Counted from the stretch's first letter, positions 25,575-34,036 are shown. The stretch: 56,843 bases of DNA from JANQKX01 sp039028695 (GCA_039028695.1 JBCCHN010000019.1:1-56843); one strand, 5' to 3'. Program-made: numbers and translations. Notes: a model not told the origin generated them from the sequence alone.

Positions 25575-26435
25575 CTAGGGCGCGCACAGTACCTCTGCCA
25601 GGCTGTTCCATTGCATTGTGGAGAGGCTTTTTTCGTCGGCTGTCAGCCAATAGCTGTGGCTGGGGTACAAGATGTTAGGGTCCAGCGGGACCAGCTGCCC
25701 TGAGTCTAAAGCGGCTCTACAAAGGGGCAGGGACCCCAAAAAGCCCCCCAGCCCCTCCTGAGCGGCGGCCAAGGCGCTCACCAAACTGTCAAAGCGATAG
25801 CGCGGGGTCGGGGGCGCTGCCTGACCCGCTTGCCGCGCCCATTCCCGCCATCCGGGGCGGGGGCCTGCGATCGCGATGAGGGGGGCCTCTCGCCAATCGG
25901 GAACCGCCGCCGCCAATTGGGGTGTCGCGAGGGGCTGAAGCGCCTCTGCGAAGAGCCGTCGGCTAAGGCGTTCCGGCCAGCTGCCGTCTCCGAAGCGGAT
26001 TTCAAGGGGCGCTCCCGCCCTGTCGTAATCTCCCTCCAAAGTCATGGTGGATAGGGAAATCTGTTCGTTACCCGCCGCCGCAAGGGATTTAAGGCGTGGG
26101 GTGACCCAGAGCTGGATCACCGATGCACTGGCCGCGATGTCTAGCCGCCGCAATGGTTTGGCAAAAAGCTCCTTGGCGCTGCGGTCCAAGTCGTTCAGCG
26201 CTTGGCTCACGTAGGGCAACCAGGCCTCCCCATCCACGGTCAGGGTGACCCCCCGCGCTTGGCGCAGGAACAAAGCCCTGCCGATCCGGCTTTCCAGGTT
26301 CCGAATGCGCTGGCTGACCGCGGCTTGGGTGATCCCGGCTTCCTCCGCGGCGGCGGTGAAGCTGCCGGTTCGCCCGGCGGCCTCAAACACCCGAACCCAT
26401 TCCATCGGCATTCTGCCCAGCGAGCCATCTGCCAT
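25575..26435 (-). CDS. LysR-family regulator (GcvA-like), probable regulator of tmpAB
   Basis: 286 residues. N-terminal winged helix-turn-helix (about 10-70, with FTAAAEEAGITQAAVSQRIRN) and a LysR effector-binding domain of the GcvA/DsdC type. It is divergent from the oxygenase pair starting at 26535 with a 99-base AT-rich spacer containing an inverted repeat, the classical layout for a LysR protein that controls its divergent neighbour. The likely effector would be the trimethylammonium phosphonate substrate or a product; that is inference from position. Confidence 0.85.
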   Translation of the reverse strand: MADGSLGRMPMEWVRVFEAAGRTGSFTAAAEEAGITQAAVSQRIRNLESRIGRALFLRQARGVTLTVDGEAWLPYVSQALNDLDRSAKELFAKPLRRLDIAASASVIQLWVTPRLKSLAAAGNEQISLSTMTLEGDYDRAGAPLEIRFGDGSWPERLSRRLFAEALQPLATPQLAAAVPDWREAPLIAIAGPRPGWREWARQAGQAAPPTPRYRFDSLVSALAAAQEGLGGFLGSLPLCRAALDSGQLVPLDPNILYPSHSYWLTADEKSLSTMQWNSLAEVLCAP

Positions 26436-26464
26436 AAGTAAAACGATCCCTTAGTCTTAAAATT

Positions 26465-26481
26465 TATAAATTGAAATTATA
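26465..26481 (+). promoter_or_regulatory. Candidate LysR operator between regulator and tmpA
   Basis: TATAA-N7-TTATA forms an inverted repeat centred 60 bases before the tmpA ATG, compatible with a T-N11-A LysR box. The region is so AT-rich that the repeat could be fortuitous. Confidence 0.4.
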
Positions 26482-26534
26482 TCTTAAAGCCTCAACTATA
26501 CCAATGAAGATTTCTCCTATGGAGGTGCCCCACG

Positions 26535-27692
26535 ATGTATGGCACGGACATTTTGGACGGTGGCAAGGTTCTCGCGATCACGATGGATGCCTTGCCTGGG
26601 CACAAAGCGCAAAGGCTTCGCTTCCACGCCATCTGGCTGCGCGACAACGCAGGCGATCCCGAGACCCGGTCGCCCGACAACGGTCAGCGCCTCATTGCCT
26701 TGCGAGACATCCCTATTGATACGGTGATTGACCAGGTAAGCCTGTCGGGTGATCAGCTCCTTGTCCGGTTTCAGCCGGAGGATAAGGAAGTTTGCTATCC
26801 TCTCTCTTGGTTGCTCCAAAGAAGCTATGATCGATCCGGTGATGCGCCAACGCCCGGATGGCTGCCCTCTGCAACGGAAGTTTGGGACGCTCGCTTGCCG
26901 GCACCTGGTGCGGATTTTGGCGAGGCTCATGCCAAGCCGTCGGTGTTGCAGGCTTGGCTGTCGGACCTCGCCCGCTTCGGCTTTGCCCGGCTGACCGGCG
27001 GGCCGCTCGATTCGGGCGCGCTGTTCCAGGTGGTCGACCTCTTCGGCTTCGTCCGCGAAACAAATTATGGTCGCCACTTCGAGGTGCGCACCCAGGTCAA
27101 TCCGACCAACTTGGCCTACACGGGCCTGGGGCTTCAGGCCCATACCGATAATCCCTACCGGGACCCGGTGCCCACGGTGCAGGTGCTCTATTGCTTGGAA
27201 AACTCTGCCGAGGGGGGTGAAAACATGGTTGTGGACGGTTTCCGCGCCGCCCAGCGATTGCGCGACGAGGATCCCGAGGGCTTCGACCTTCTGGCCGGTC
27301 ACTGCTCCCGCTTTGAATATGCGGGCGAGGCGGGGACCCGGTTGCGGTCCCGTCGGCCCATGATCGAGCTGGCGCCCGATGGTGAGCTGATCGCTATCCG
27401 CTTCAATAACCGCTCGGCCGCTCCCTTGGTTGATGTGCCATTCGATAAAATGGAGGCCTACTATCGTGCCTATCGGCGCTTGGGTGAAATTGTCGACGAT
27501 CCGGCTATGGAGGTGATTTTCCGATTGGATCCGGGCGACTGTTTTGTTCTGGACAACACCCGCGTTCTCCATGCCCGCAAGGCTTATTCCGGCACGGGCA
27601 GCCGCTGGCTCCAGGGCTGTTATGCCGACAAGGATGGAATCCATTCAAAGCTGGCGGTGCTGCAGGCCCAGCTTCCCGAGGCGGCGGAATGA
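26535..27692 (+). CDS. tmpA: TmpA-like 2-trimethylaminoethylphosphonate hydroxylase (gamma-butyrobetaine hydroxylase fold)
   Basis: 385 residues, Fe(II)/2-oxoglutarate oxygenase with the BBOX two-domain plan. The triad is His203-x-Asp205 (LQAHTDNPYR) and His346 (TRVLHARKAY), with Arg357 as likely 2-oxoglutarate anchor. Tyr178, Phe182 and Tyr195 align with the aromatic cage that holds trimethylammonium in BBOX. The N-terminal DUF971-like part (WLRDNAGDPETRSP) lacks the zinc-binding cysteines of true BBOX. TmpA hydroxylates 2-trimethylaminoethylphosphonate at C1. I prefer TmpA over carnitine synthesis because an HD oxygenase gene overlaps it by four bases. Strong ribosome site GGAGGT (26521-26526). 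A genuine gamma-butyrobetaine hydroxylase remains possible. Confidence 0.75.
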   Translation: MYGTDILDGGKVLAITMDALPGHKAQRLRFHAIWLRDNAGDPETRSPDNGQRLIALRDIPIDTVIDQVSLSGDQLLVRFQPEDKEVCYPLSWLLQRSYDRSGDAPTPGWLPSATEVWDARLPAPGADFGEAHAKPSVLQAWLSDLARFGFARLTGGPLDSGALFQVVDLFGFVRETNYGRHFEVRTQVNPTNLAYTGLGLQAHTDNPYRDPVPTVQVLYCLENSAEGGENMVVDGFRAAQRLRDEDPEGFDLLAGHCSRFEYAGEAGTRLRSRRPMIELAPDGELIAIRFNNRSAAPLVDVPFDKMEAYYRAYRRLGEIVDDPAMEVIFRLDPGDCFVLDNTRVLHARKAYSGTGSRWLQGCYADKDGIHSKLAVLQAQLPEAAE

Positions 27693-28279
27693 CCGTGATG
27701 AGTAATGATTCCCTGAACAAGAACAACGTCGTCGACTTTCTCGAGGATATCTTCACCCGGCGCGGCGGCGAGGAATACTTGGGCGAACCCGTGACCATGG
27801 CCGAGCACATGCTCCAGGCCGCTCATTTTGCCGCGCAAGATGATGAGGCGGAGATTGTGGTTGTGGCCGCCCTCCTCCATGACATCGGTCACTTCACCAG
27901 CGAATTCGGCACCTTTTCCATGACCGATACCCATGATCGCTATCACGAAAATGCCGGCGCGAAAGTGTTAGAGGCCTTTTTTCCCCCGCTTGTCGTCGCT
28001 TGCGTGCGCCAGCATGTGGCGGCCAAGCGCTACCTTTGTGCGGCCCGACCGGAGTACCGACATGAGCTTTCGGAGGCGTCTATTCATTCCCTGAACCTTC
28101 AGGGCGGCCCCTTGTCACCCGATGCAGTAGCGGCCTTCGAAAGGCAGCCTTACTTCTCCCAAATTTTGACGGTTCGGGCCTGTGACGACCGAGGCAAACA
28201 GGCTGGTCTTAAGACCCCGGGCTTTTCCCACTATATGCCCCTGTTGAAAAAGGCCGTGTCTGCCCACTGCGGCTCGTAG
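27689..28279 (+). CDS. tmpB: TmpB-like HD-domain diiron oxygenase (PhnZ family)
   Basis: 196 residues. HD-fold metal ligands of mixed-valence diiron oxygenases are all visible: His40 (MAEHMLQAA), His64-Asp65 (LLHDIGH), His86 (RYHENAG), His109 (RQHVAAKRYL) and Asp166 (RACDDRGK). The Tyr30-x-x-Glu33 lid (YLGE) and the H-x3-KRY segment are hallmarks of PhnZ/TmpB rather than of phosphohydrolases. TmpB oxidatively cleaves the C-P bond of the 1-hydroxy phosphonate made by TmpA, yielding glycine betaine and phosphate. It overlaps tmpA by four bases, so the two are co-translated. General annotation would call it an HD phosphohydrolase. No phosphonate transporter is adjacent. Confidence 0.78.
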   Translation: MTVMSNDSLNKNNVVDFLEDIFTRRGGEEYLGEPVTMAEHMLQAAHFAAQDDEAEIVVVAALLHDIGHFTSEFGTFSMTDTHDRYHENAGAKVLEAFFPPLVVACVRQHVAAKRYLCAARPEYRHELSEASIHSLNLQGGPLSPDAVAAFERQPYFSQILTVRACDDRGKQAGLKTPGFSHYMPLLKKAVSAHCGS

Positions 28280-28307
28280 ATGTCCCTTTTAAAAGATGCA
28301 CTTGCGG

Positions 28308-29426
28308 CTAGCCGCCGTCTTGCGGCGGGATCAAGACAAAATTGCCAAAGTGTTCCTTTTTCATAAAGGCCGTTTGTGCTTCGACGATCTCCGATAGGGG
28401 GTAGCTCTCGGCCAAGAGGGGTCGGATCTCCTCGCGCTCGATATAGCCTATCAGGTTGGGAAAGACCGGTTCGTCCCAGGCCGTGCAGCCGATAAGGTGA
28501 ATGTCTTTAAGGTACATATCGCGCATGTCCAGCTCCACGATGGGCCCGGCGATTGCGCCTGAGGAGACATAACGCCCGCCTCGCCTGAGGACCTTCAGCA
28601 TTTGAGGAAAATTAGGGCCGGCCACATTATCGACCACCACATCAACCGATTCCGAGTCGATGGCTTGTATCAGGTCCGCATTGCGGTCCAGAACCAGGTC
28701 TGCCCCGATTTCGCGCACCTGGTCTGCCTTTTGCGCACCGGCAATCGCAGTTACCCGTGCACCCCGCCGTTTCGCGAGCTGCACGGTGGCCGAGCCCACG
28801 CCGCCTGAAGCGCCGGTGACCAGCACATGTTCGCCCGAAGTGACGCGGGCTCGGTGCAGCATGTTTTCCGAGGTGCCATAGGCACAAGGGATGGTGGCCA
28901 GTTCCCCGTCGCTCCAGCTACAGTCGACCGGAAAGACCTCTCCCGCCGGCACCTTCACATATTGGGCAAAGGCACCGTCAAAATCAGAAGCCATCCAGAC
29001 GTTATAATAGGTCTCATAGCCCTTCGGCCGCATGCAGGCCCGCACCAAAACGCGGGCGCCCACGAGCCCCTGATCTCCTCCGGCGCCCACCTCCACAACC
29101 TCACCGCAACAGTCCGTGCCCTGTATGAAGGGGAAGGGCGTCGCTTCGTTCCAGCCCCCGTCGGCCTTTTGCTCGGCAGCGTCCCCCTGAACATCGGCGG
29201 TCGAATCCGTACTCTCCGTCACCGTGGAGGAATACCAGCCCAGCCGCGTGTTGACCTCCGTATTGTTGACCCCGGCCGCCAGGACCTTCAGCAAAACCTC
29301 GCCCGGCTCCGGCTCGGGCACGGGCACCTGGCGATAATCCAGCTTGTCATAGCCCCCATTCCCGGTCGTCACCACCGCCATCATGGTGCGTCCGGCACCG
29401 GTTACATCAAAACGGTCTTTTGGCAC
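28308..29426 (-). CDS. MDR-superfamily zinc-type alcohol dehydrogenase/quinone reductase-like protein
   Basis: 372 residues. N-terminal GroES-like domain (about 15-150, with PGEVLLKVLAAGVNNTEV) and Rossmann domain with NAD(P) motif TGASGGVGSATVQLAKRRGA (about 205-225). Structural-zinc Cys residues are not grouped, and the catalytic position reads GTDCCGEV. A 25-residue insertion of Thr/Asp/Glu-rich sequence (about 66-92) enlarges the first domain. The substrate is unknown. Convergent with tmpB (28-base gap), so probably not part of that operon. Confidence 0.8.
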   Translation of the reverse strand: MPKDRFDVTGAGRTMMAVVTTGNGGYDKLDYRQVPVPEPEPGEVLLKVLAAGVNNTEVNTRLGWYSSTVTESTDSTADVQGDAAEQKADGGWNEATPFPFIQGTDCCGEVVEVGAGGDQGLVGARVLVRACMRPKGYETYYNVWMASDFDGAFAQYVKVPAGEVFPVDCSWSDGELATIPCAYGTSENMLHRARVTSGEHVLVTGASGGVGSATVQLAKRRGARVTAIAGAQKADQVREIGADLVLDRNADLIQAIDSESVDVVVDNVAGPNFPQMLKVLRRGGRYVSSGAIAGPIVELDMRDMYLKDIHLIGCTAWDEPVFPNLIGYIEREEIRPLLAESYPLSEIVEAQTAFMKKEHFGNFVLIPPQDGG

Positions 29427-29669
29427 AGTTGGATCTCCTAGATTTTATACTTCGAAGGGCAGGAACTAGCTCGAAAGATAATTTATTATAATCGCCTACC
29501 ATGATTATGAGATTTGTCCGACACTTTGTTTGTCCAAGTTCATGCATTAGGAGTTGATGAATTAAGACATAAAAACATCGTTAATAAAACTTCACTAAAC
29601 TAAGACGAGGCAAAATGGCGGCGCGTTAGCTCGCCTTAAGAAAACCCACCCGATGCGAGGGCAAGATTT
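29427..29669. other. AT-rich spacer before the GMC oxidoreductase cluster
   Basis: No gene seen. The 243 bases are much richer in A/T than the sequence to the left and probably hold the promoters of the two divergent units. They may also mark the left edge of a transferred segment that runs to about 31.5 kb. Confidence 0.4.
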
Positions 29670-29963
29670 ATGGTTTGGAATGATCGTCGATACAAATTCC
29701 AATGGCGAGCAGAACCTGCACGGCTTGGTGTTTGCGCTAAGGCACCGATCACTTCATCCGGGATAGGACGGATCGAGTCGGACCCAGCGGGCGCCGTGTT
29801 GATCCGTGCATGCCGGCGATCCTTTTTAAGGGGTGCCTTACTCGGATTAGCGGCATTCGCTTTGCCAGTCAAATTCGCCAAGACGGAAGACTCGACGATA
29901 ATTGTTATCGACGGATGGATTATTTCACTTGAAGACCTCATCCGCTCAAATAAGAAACTTTGA
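29670..29963 (+). CDS. Small Tat-signal protein preceding the GMC oxidoreductase
   Basis: 97 residues from the ATG at 29670, or 55 from a GTG at 29796. A twin-arginine signal is plain: CRRSFLRG, then the hydrophobic LLGLAAFALPV. Only about 30 residues follow (TEDSTIIVIDGWIISLEDLI). The stop lies 28 bases before the GMC gene on the same strand. Membrane-bound GMC dehydrogenases (gluconate, fructose types) depend on a Tat-exported small subunit, so this may be a minimal partner that carries the flavoprotein out of the cell. It is too short to assign to that subunit family. Confidence 0.5.
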   Translation: MVWNDRRYKFQWRAEPARLGVCAKAPITSSGIGRIESDPAGAVLIRACRRSFLRGALLGLAAFALPVKFAKTEDSTIIVIDGWIISLEDLIRSNKKL

Positions 29964-29991
29964 ACAGATATCCTAAGAGGCAGAACCCATC

Positions 29992-31488
29992 GTGTTTGTC
30001 CATTTGACGAGTTCCTTTAGCCCACGGAAATCTTATGACGTCTGTATTGTCGGGACTGGCCCGGCAGGAATGACCTTGGCCCTGAAACTTCGTGCGGCCG
30101 GGCTTTCCGTATTTCTCGCTGAAGGTGGTGAGATGGAGTATTCCGACGATTCCCAGGAAAACTACCTTGGCAAAGTTGTTGGTGACCCCTATTTCGATCT
30201 GGATGTTGCGCGGTTGCGTTACTTTGGCGGAACCTCGAACCACTGGGGCGGTATGTGTCGACCTTTAGAAGATAGGGATTTTGAAGGCAAAAAAGTTTCA
30301 CCCATAACAGAGTGGCCGATTCGTAAACAGGACCTCGATCCCTTTTTGCCGGAAGCTCGAGAGGTTCTGGAAATTTCAGAAAATCCACCAGATACGCCAT
30401 TTGATGCTGATGGTAATTTGAGACGTGTTCATTTTGTTTTTTCCCCGCCGGTGCGATTTGCTGAGAAGTATGAAGAGCAGATTGCAAATGACTCCGGACT
30501 CGATACCTGCTTGAACTGTAATGCGACGGCCATTGATTACCGTGATGGCCGGATTGCCTCGGTCCACTTCGAAAATTACCTGGGACACAGCATAGATGTG
30601 TCGGCGAAAGCCTTTGTGTTGGCATGCGGAGGAATTGAGAATAGTCGCCTATTGCTGCATTGGAATCGGAAGCTCAATAAAATCTTGGGGGGTGGTGACA
30701 CCGTGGGACGTTATTGGATGGAGCATCCAACGCAGACGGTAGGTGGTGTGGTATTCTGCGAAGGCTTCCAGCTACCCGATGATCATGTTTCAACTCCATA
30801 TTCGCGGCATCGCTTGTATTTGGCGCCAAGTTCGGACTTCATTGAGAAGAATAATATACTGAATTGTCGGGTCCGCTTAGACCGCCTTCCAGGGGAGTCC
30901 TGTGAAGCGCCCAGCTGGATAAAAAGTCTTTTGGGACTTGAGCCAAAGCGGCAAGTCGAGATGAATTGGGTGCGTACCTCGTCAGAACAAGAGCCGGTGG
31001 AAAGTAACAGGGTGGCCTTGGGCGAAGAAAAGGATCGCTTCGGCATCCCGCGGCCAGTGCTTCATTGGCGTCGTTCTGAACTTGACCGGAAAACTTTTCG
31101 TAGTGTTGCCTTAGCCATCGGAAAATATTTTGCCGGCGGTCAAGTAGGTCGGCTTAAGCTGGATGACTGGGTTTTGTCTGAGGAGTTGAAATTTAGTTGC
31201 GACGGCGGTGGTCATTGTCCAGGGGGCTATCACCATACTGGTGGAACCCGGATGGCTCATTCATCAGCAAGCGGCGTGGTCGATCCGAATTGCCGGGTCT
31301 TTGGAACCAAGAACCTCTATGTCGCGGGTTCTTCCGTTTTCCCCTCCGCCGGATATTGTAATCCAACAATGTCCATTGTGCAGATCAGCCTCCGATTGGG
31401 TGATCACCTTGCCGCGATTCTCACAAAAACGGCAAATCTAGACGGTGTGAGACAACCCAAGCGAGAAACAGCGGCAGCGACCGAATGA
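29992..31488 (+). CDS. GMC-family FAD-dependent oxidoreductase
   Basis: 498 residues from a GTG. N-terminal FAD-binding motif GTGPAG (in DVCIVGTGPAGMTLALKL) followed by the Glu-Gly of FLAEGG, and C-terminal GMC_oxred_C with GGTRM and the flavin-proximal CNPTMSIVQISLRLGDHLA. It lacks a signal peptide of its own. The subgroup is closest in layout to gluconate/fructose-dehydrogenase large subunits and related uncharacterised proteins. Base composition is more AT-rich than its neighbours (ecm to the right), suggesting a separate origin together with the small Tat ORF. Confidence 0.85.
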   Translation: MFVHLTSSFSPRKSYDVCIVGTGPAGMTLALKLRAAGLSVFLAEGGEMEYSDDSQENYLGKVVGDPYFDLDVARLRYFGGTSNHWGGMCRPLEDRDFEGKKVSPITEWPIRKQDLDPFLPEAREVLEISENPPDTPFDADGNLRRVHFVFSPPVRFAEKYEEQIANDSGLDTCLNCNATAIDYRDGRIASVHFENYLGHSIDVSAKAFVLACGGIENSRLLLHWNRKLNKILGGGDTVGRYWMEHPTQTVGGVVFCEGFQLPDDHVSTPYSRHRLYLAPSSDFIEKNNILNCRVRLDRLPGESCEAPSWIKSLLGLEPKRQVEMNWVRTSSEQEPVESNRVALGEEKDRFGIPRPVLHWRRSELDRKTFRSVALAIGKYFAGGQVGRLKLDDWVLSEELKFSCDGGGHCPGGYHHTGGTRMAHSSASGVVDPNCRVFGTKNLYVAGSSVFPSAGYCNPTMSIVQISLRLGDHLAAILTKTANLDGVRQPKRETAAATE

Positions 31489-31554
31489 TCACTTGAGGGC
31501 TTTTATACCCATCGAGGTAAGATAAGTCCTTCACAGGACCTCTCAACTCCTCCT

Positions 31555-33555
31555 TCAAGCCGCGTCTTGGTGCGCCCGTTCCACGATGCTGACCACGTCG
31601 CCCAGGATGGTGGTTAGGTCATAGTCCTTGGGGGTGTAGACGGCGGCCACGCCGGCTTTCACCATGGCCTCGGCGTCTTCTGGGGGGATGATGCCGCCGA
31701 CGATCAAAGGCACGTCGGCGATGCCCAGGGCCTTTTGCCGCTCCAGCACCTCCTCCACCAAGGGCAGGTGGGAGCCGGAGAGGATGGAGAGGCCGATGAC
31801 ATGGACCCCTTCCTCCAATGCCGCGTTGACGATCTGCGCCGGGGTCAGGCGGATGCCTTCGTAAACCACTTCAAAGCCCGCGTCCCGGGCCCGCACGGCG
31901 ATTTGTTCGGCGCCGTTTGAATGGCCGTCCAAGCCGGGCTTGCCCACCAGGATTTTTAGGCGCCGCCCCAAGCGGTCGGAAGCGGCGGTTACAGCCTTTT
32001 GCACTTCCTCTAAATCCCCTCCGGCGGTGCCGGCGGCGGCACGGCCGACACCTGTGGGCGCGCGATACTCGCCGAAGATCTCCCGCAAGGCACCGGCCCA
32101 TTCACCCGTCGTGACGCTGGCATGGGCGCAGGCGATGGAGGGCTCCATAATATTGCCGCCGTCAGAGGCGGCTCCTTTCAGAGCAGCCAGGGCCGCTTCC
32201 GCGGCCGGGCCATCCCGCTCGGCACGCCATTTCTCCAGCGCGGCGATTTGGCCGGCTTCCGCCTCAGGATCCACGGTCATGAAGCCGCCGTCGCCGCCCG
32301 CCGTCAGGGGGGAGGGCTCACTGGACACGTAGGCGTTCACGCCCACCACCGTTTGCTCGCCGGCCTCGATGGCCTGAAAGCGGCGCGTGGCGCTCTCCAC
32401 CAGGCGATCCTTCATGTAGGCGCTGTCGACGGCCTTCACGGCACCGCCAAGGCGCTCGATCTCGGCCAATTCGCTTTGCGCCTCGGCGATCAGGGCCTGA
32501 ACCTTTTCCTCAATGGCTTGAGATCCGTCGAAAATGTCCCCGAATTCCAAAAGGTCGGTTTCGTAAGCAACGATCTGCTGCAGGCGCAGGGACCATTGCT
32601 GATCCCAGGGACGCGGCAGACCCAGTGCCTCGTTCCAGGCGGGCAGCTGAACCGCTCGGGCCCGAGCGTTTTTGGAAAGCGTGACGGCCAACATCTCCAG
32701 CAGGATGCGATAGACGTTGTTCTCGGGCTGTTGCTCGGTCAGGCCCAGGGAGTTGACCTGGACGCCATACCGGAACCGCCGATACTTTTCTTCTTCGACG
32801 CCATAGCGCTCCCGACAGATTTGATCCCACATCTCGGTAAAAGCCCGCATCTTGCACATCTCGGTGACGAAGCGCAGGCCGGCGTTTACAAAAAACGAGA
32901 TGCGCCCCACGACGCGGGGGAAATCCGCTTCGGGCACCTGGCCCGAGGCTTTAATGGAGTCCAAAAGGGCAACAGCCGTGGCCAGGGCAAAGGCCAATTC
33001 TTGCACCGGGGTGGCGCCGGCCTCTTGCAGGTGATAGCTGCAGACATTGGTAGGGTTCCACTTGGGCAGCTCCCGATAAGTGAAGGCCACCACATCGGTG
33101 GTCAGGCGCATGGACGGCTCGGGCGGGAAGATATAGGTGCCACGCGAGAGGTATTCCTTAATGATATCGTTCTGGGTGGTGCCGCTCAGGGTCTCCCGCG
33201 CCACACCTTGCCGCTCGGCGCAGGCCACATAGAGGGCCAGCAGCCAGGGCGCCGTCGCGTTGATGGTCATGGAGGTGTTCATGCGGTCCAGGGGAATTTC
33301 CCGGAACAGGGATTCCATGTCGCCCAGATGACTGATGGGCACGCCCACCTTGCCCACCTCGCCCCGGGCCAAGGGATGATCCGAATCGTAGCCGGTCTGT
33401 GTCGGTAGGTCGAAGGCCACTGATAGGCCGGTTTGGCCCCGCTTCAGATTTTTGCGATATAAGGCGTTCGAGGCGGCGGCGGAGGAATGTCCTGCGTATG
33501 TGCGGAACATCCAAGGCCTATCTTTTTGAACACTGTCTGGTCGTTGTTCGGTCAT
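31555..33555 (-). CDS. ecm: (2R)-ethylmalonyl-CoA mutase
   Basis: 666 residues, the single-chain form with an N-terminal TIM-barrel CoA-mutase domain (about 10-510) and a C-terminal B12-binding domain with Asp543-x-His545-x-x-Gly548 (GLDGHSNG) that supplies the lower-axial His. Converts (2R)-ethylmalonyl-CoA to (2S)-methylsuccinyl-CoA with adenosylcobalamin. The length and immediate divergence from ccr-mcd favour Ecm (MeaA) over methylmalonyl-CoA mutase, which is usually longer or two-chain. The cobalamin adenosyltransferase gene is 5.5 kb away in the same cluster. Confidence 0.92.
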   Translation of the reverse strand: MTEQRPDSVQKDRPWMFRTYAGHSSAAASNALYRKNLKRGQTGLSVAFDLPTQTGYDSDHPLARGEVGKVGVPISHLGDMESLFREIPLDRMNTSMTINATAPWLLALYVACAERQGVARETLSGTTQNDIIKEYLSRGTYIFPPEPSMRLTTDVVAFTYRELPKWNPTNVCSYHLQEAGATPVQELAFALATAVALLDSIKASGQVPEADFPRVVGRISFFVNAGLRFVTEMCKMRAFTEMWDQICRERYGVEEEKYRRFRYGVQVNSLGLTEQQPENNVYRILLEMLAVTLSKNARARAVQLPAWNEALGLPRPWDQQWSLRLQQIVAYETDLLEFGDIFDGSQAIEEKVQALIAEAQSELAEIERLGGAVKAVDSAYMKDRLVESATRRFQAIEAGEQTVVGVNAYVSSEPSPLTAGGDGGFMTVDPEAEAGQIAALEKWRAERDGPAAEAALAALKGAASDGGNIMEPSIACAHASVTTGEWAGALREIFGEYRAPTGVGRAAAGTAGGDLEEVQKAVTAASDRLGRRLKILVGKPGLDGHSNGAEQIAVRARDAGFEVVYEGIRLTPAQIVNAALEEGVHVIGLSILSGSHLPLVEEVLERQKALGIADVPLIVGGIIPPEDAEAMVKAGVAAVYTPKDYDLTTILGDVVSIVERAHQDAA

Positions 33556-34036
33556 CGAAAAGTCCTCTTCAAAAGTCCCTGCCCCTTAGGCCCCCACTAA
33601 ATCAACCGGCATCGAATTTGGGGCGGGGCAACGGGACAGAGCGAGCAAAGTGGCGATCCGAGACCAATGAGATCCACCGTCTATAAAACGACCCATATTT
33701 CATCGCCTTCTCTCTAGTTTAACCGCTCAAATCCGCCTAAAGATGGTTAATTGCTCAAATGTCACATCAAACGAAATAAAACACTAATTTTTATCGTTTT
33801 TTTTATATTTTATGAAAAATTGTGCATTGCAATAAAGCGGACGACTGTCTAAGAGTCAACCAAGCGGTTGGAAAAATCCAACCAAGGCACAGGAGATTTA
33901 AAGGCAAATGAAACCGCTGGCCCCTAAACTGGCGCCAGATTGAGTTAAGGCCGGCAGAAGTTTCGTCGCGCCTGCAAAAAATGCGGCGGCGGAATTGTAA
34001 TTCCCTCGGGGAACGCGGCCAAGAGGAGATGAGAGA
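33556..34036. promoter_or_regulatory. 481-base divergent control region between ecm and ccr
   Basis: No gene is supported. The segment 33690-33840 is AT-rich and should contain both promoters. TGC-ATT-GCA (33823-33831), overlapping the palindrome ATTGCAAT (33826-33833), is a candidate operator. Further right, GGTTGGA-aaaa-TCCAACC (33866-33883) and the alternative CAACC-AAGC-GGTTG (33857-33870) can form two mutually exclusive hairpins in what would be the ccr leader. Confidence 0.55.

Noticed and set aside
26517..27644. 375-codon open frame antisense to tmpA
   Set aside because: A shadow frame; tmpA has a ribosome site and complete catalytic motifs.
32122..33408. 428-codon open frame antisense to ecm
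   Set aside because: A shadow of the mutase gene; the product is rich in Gly, Gln and His with no domain.
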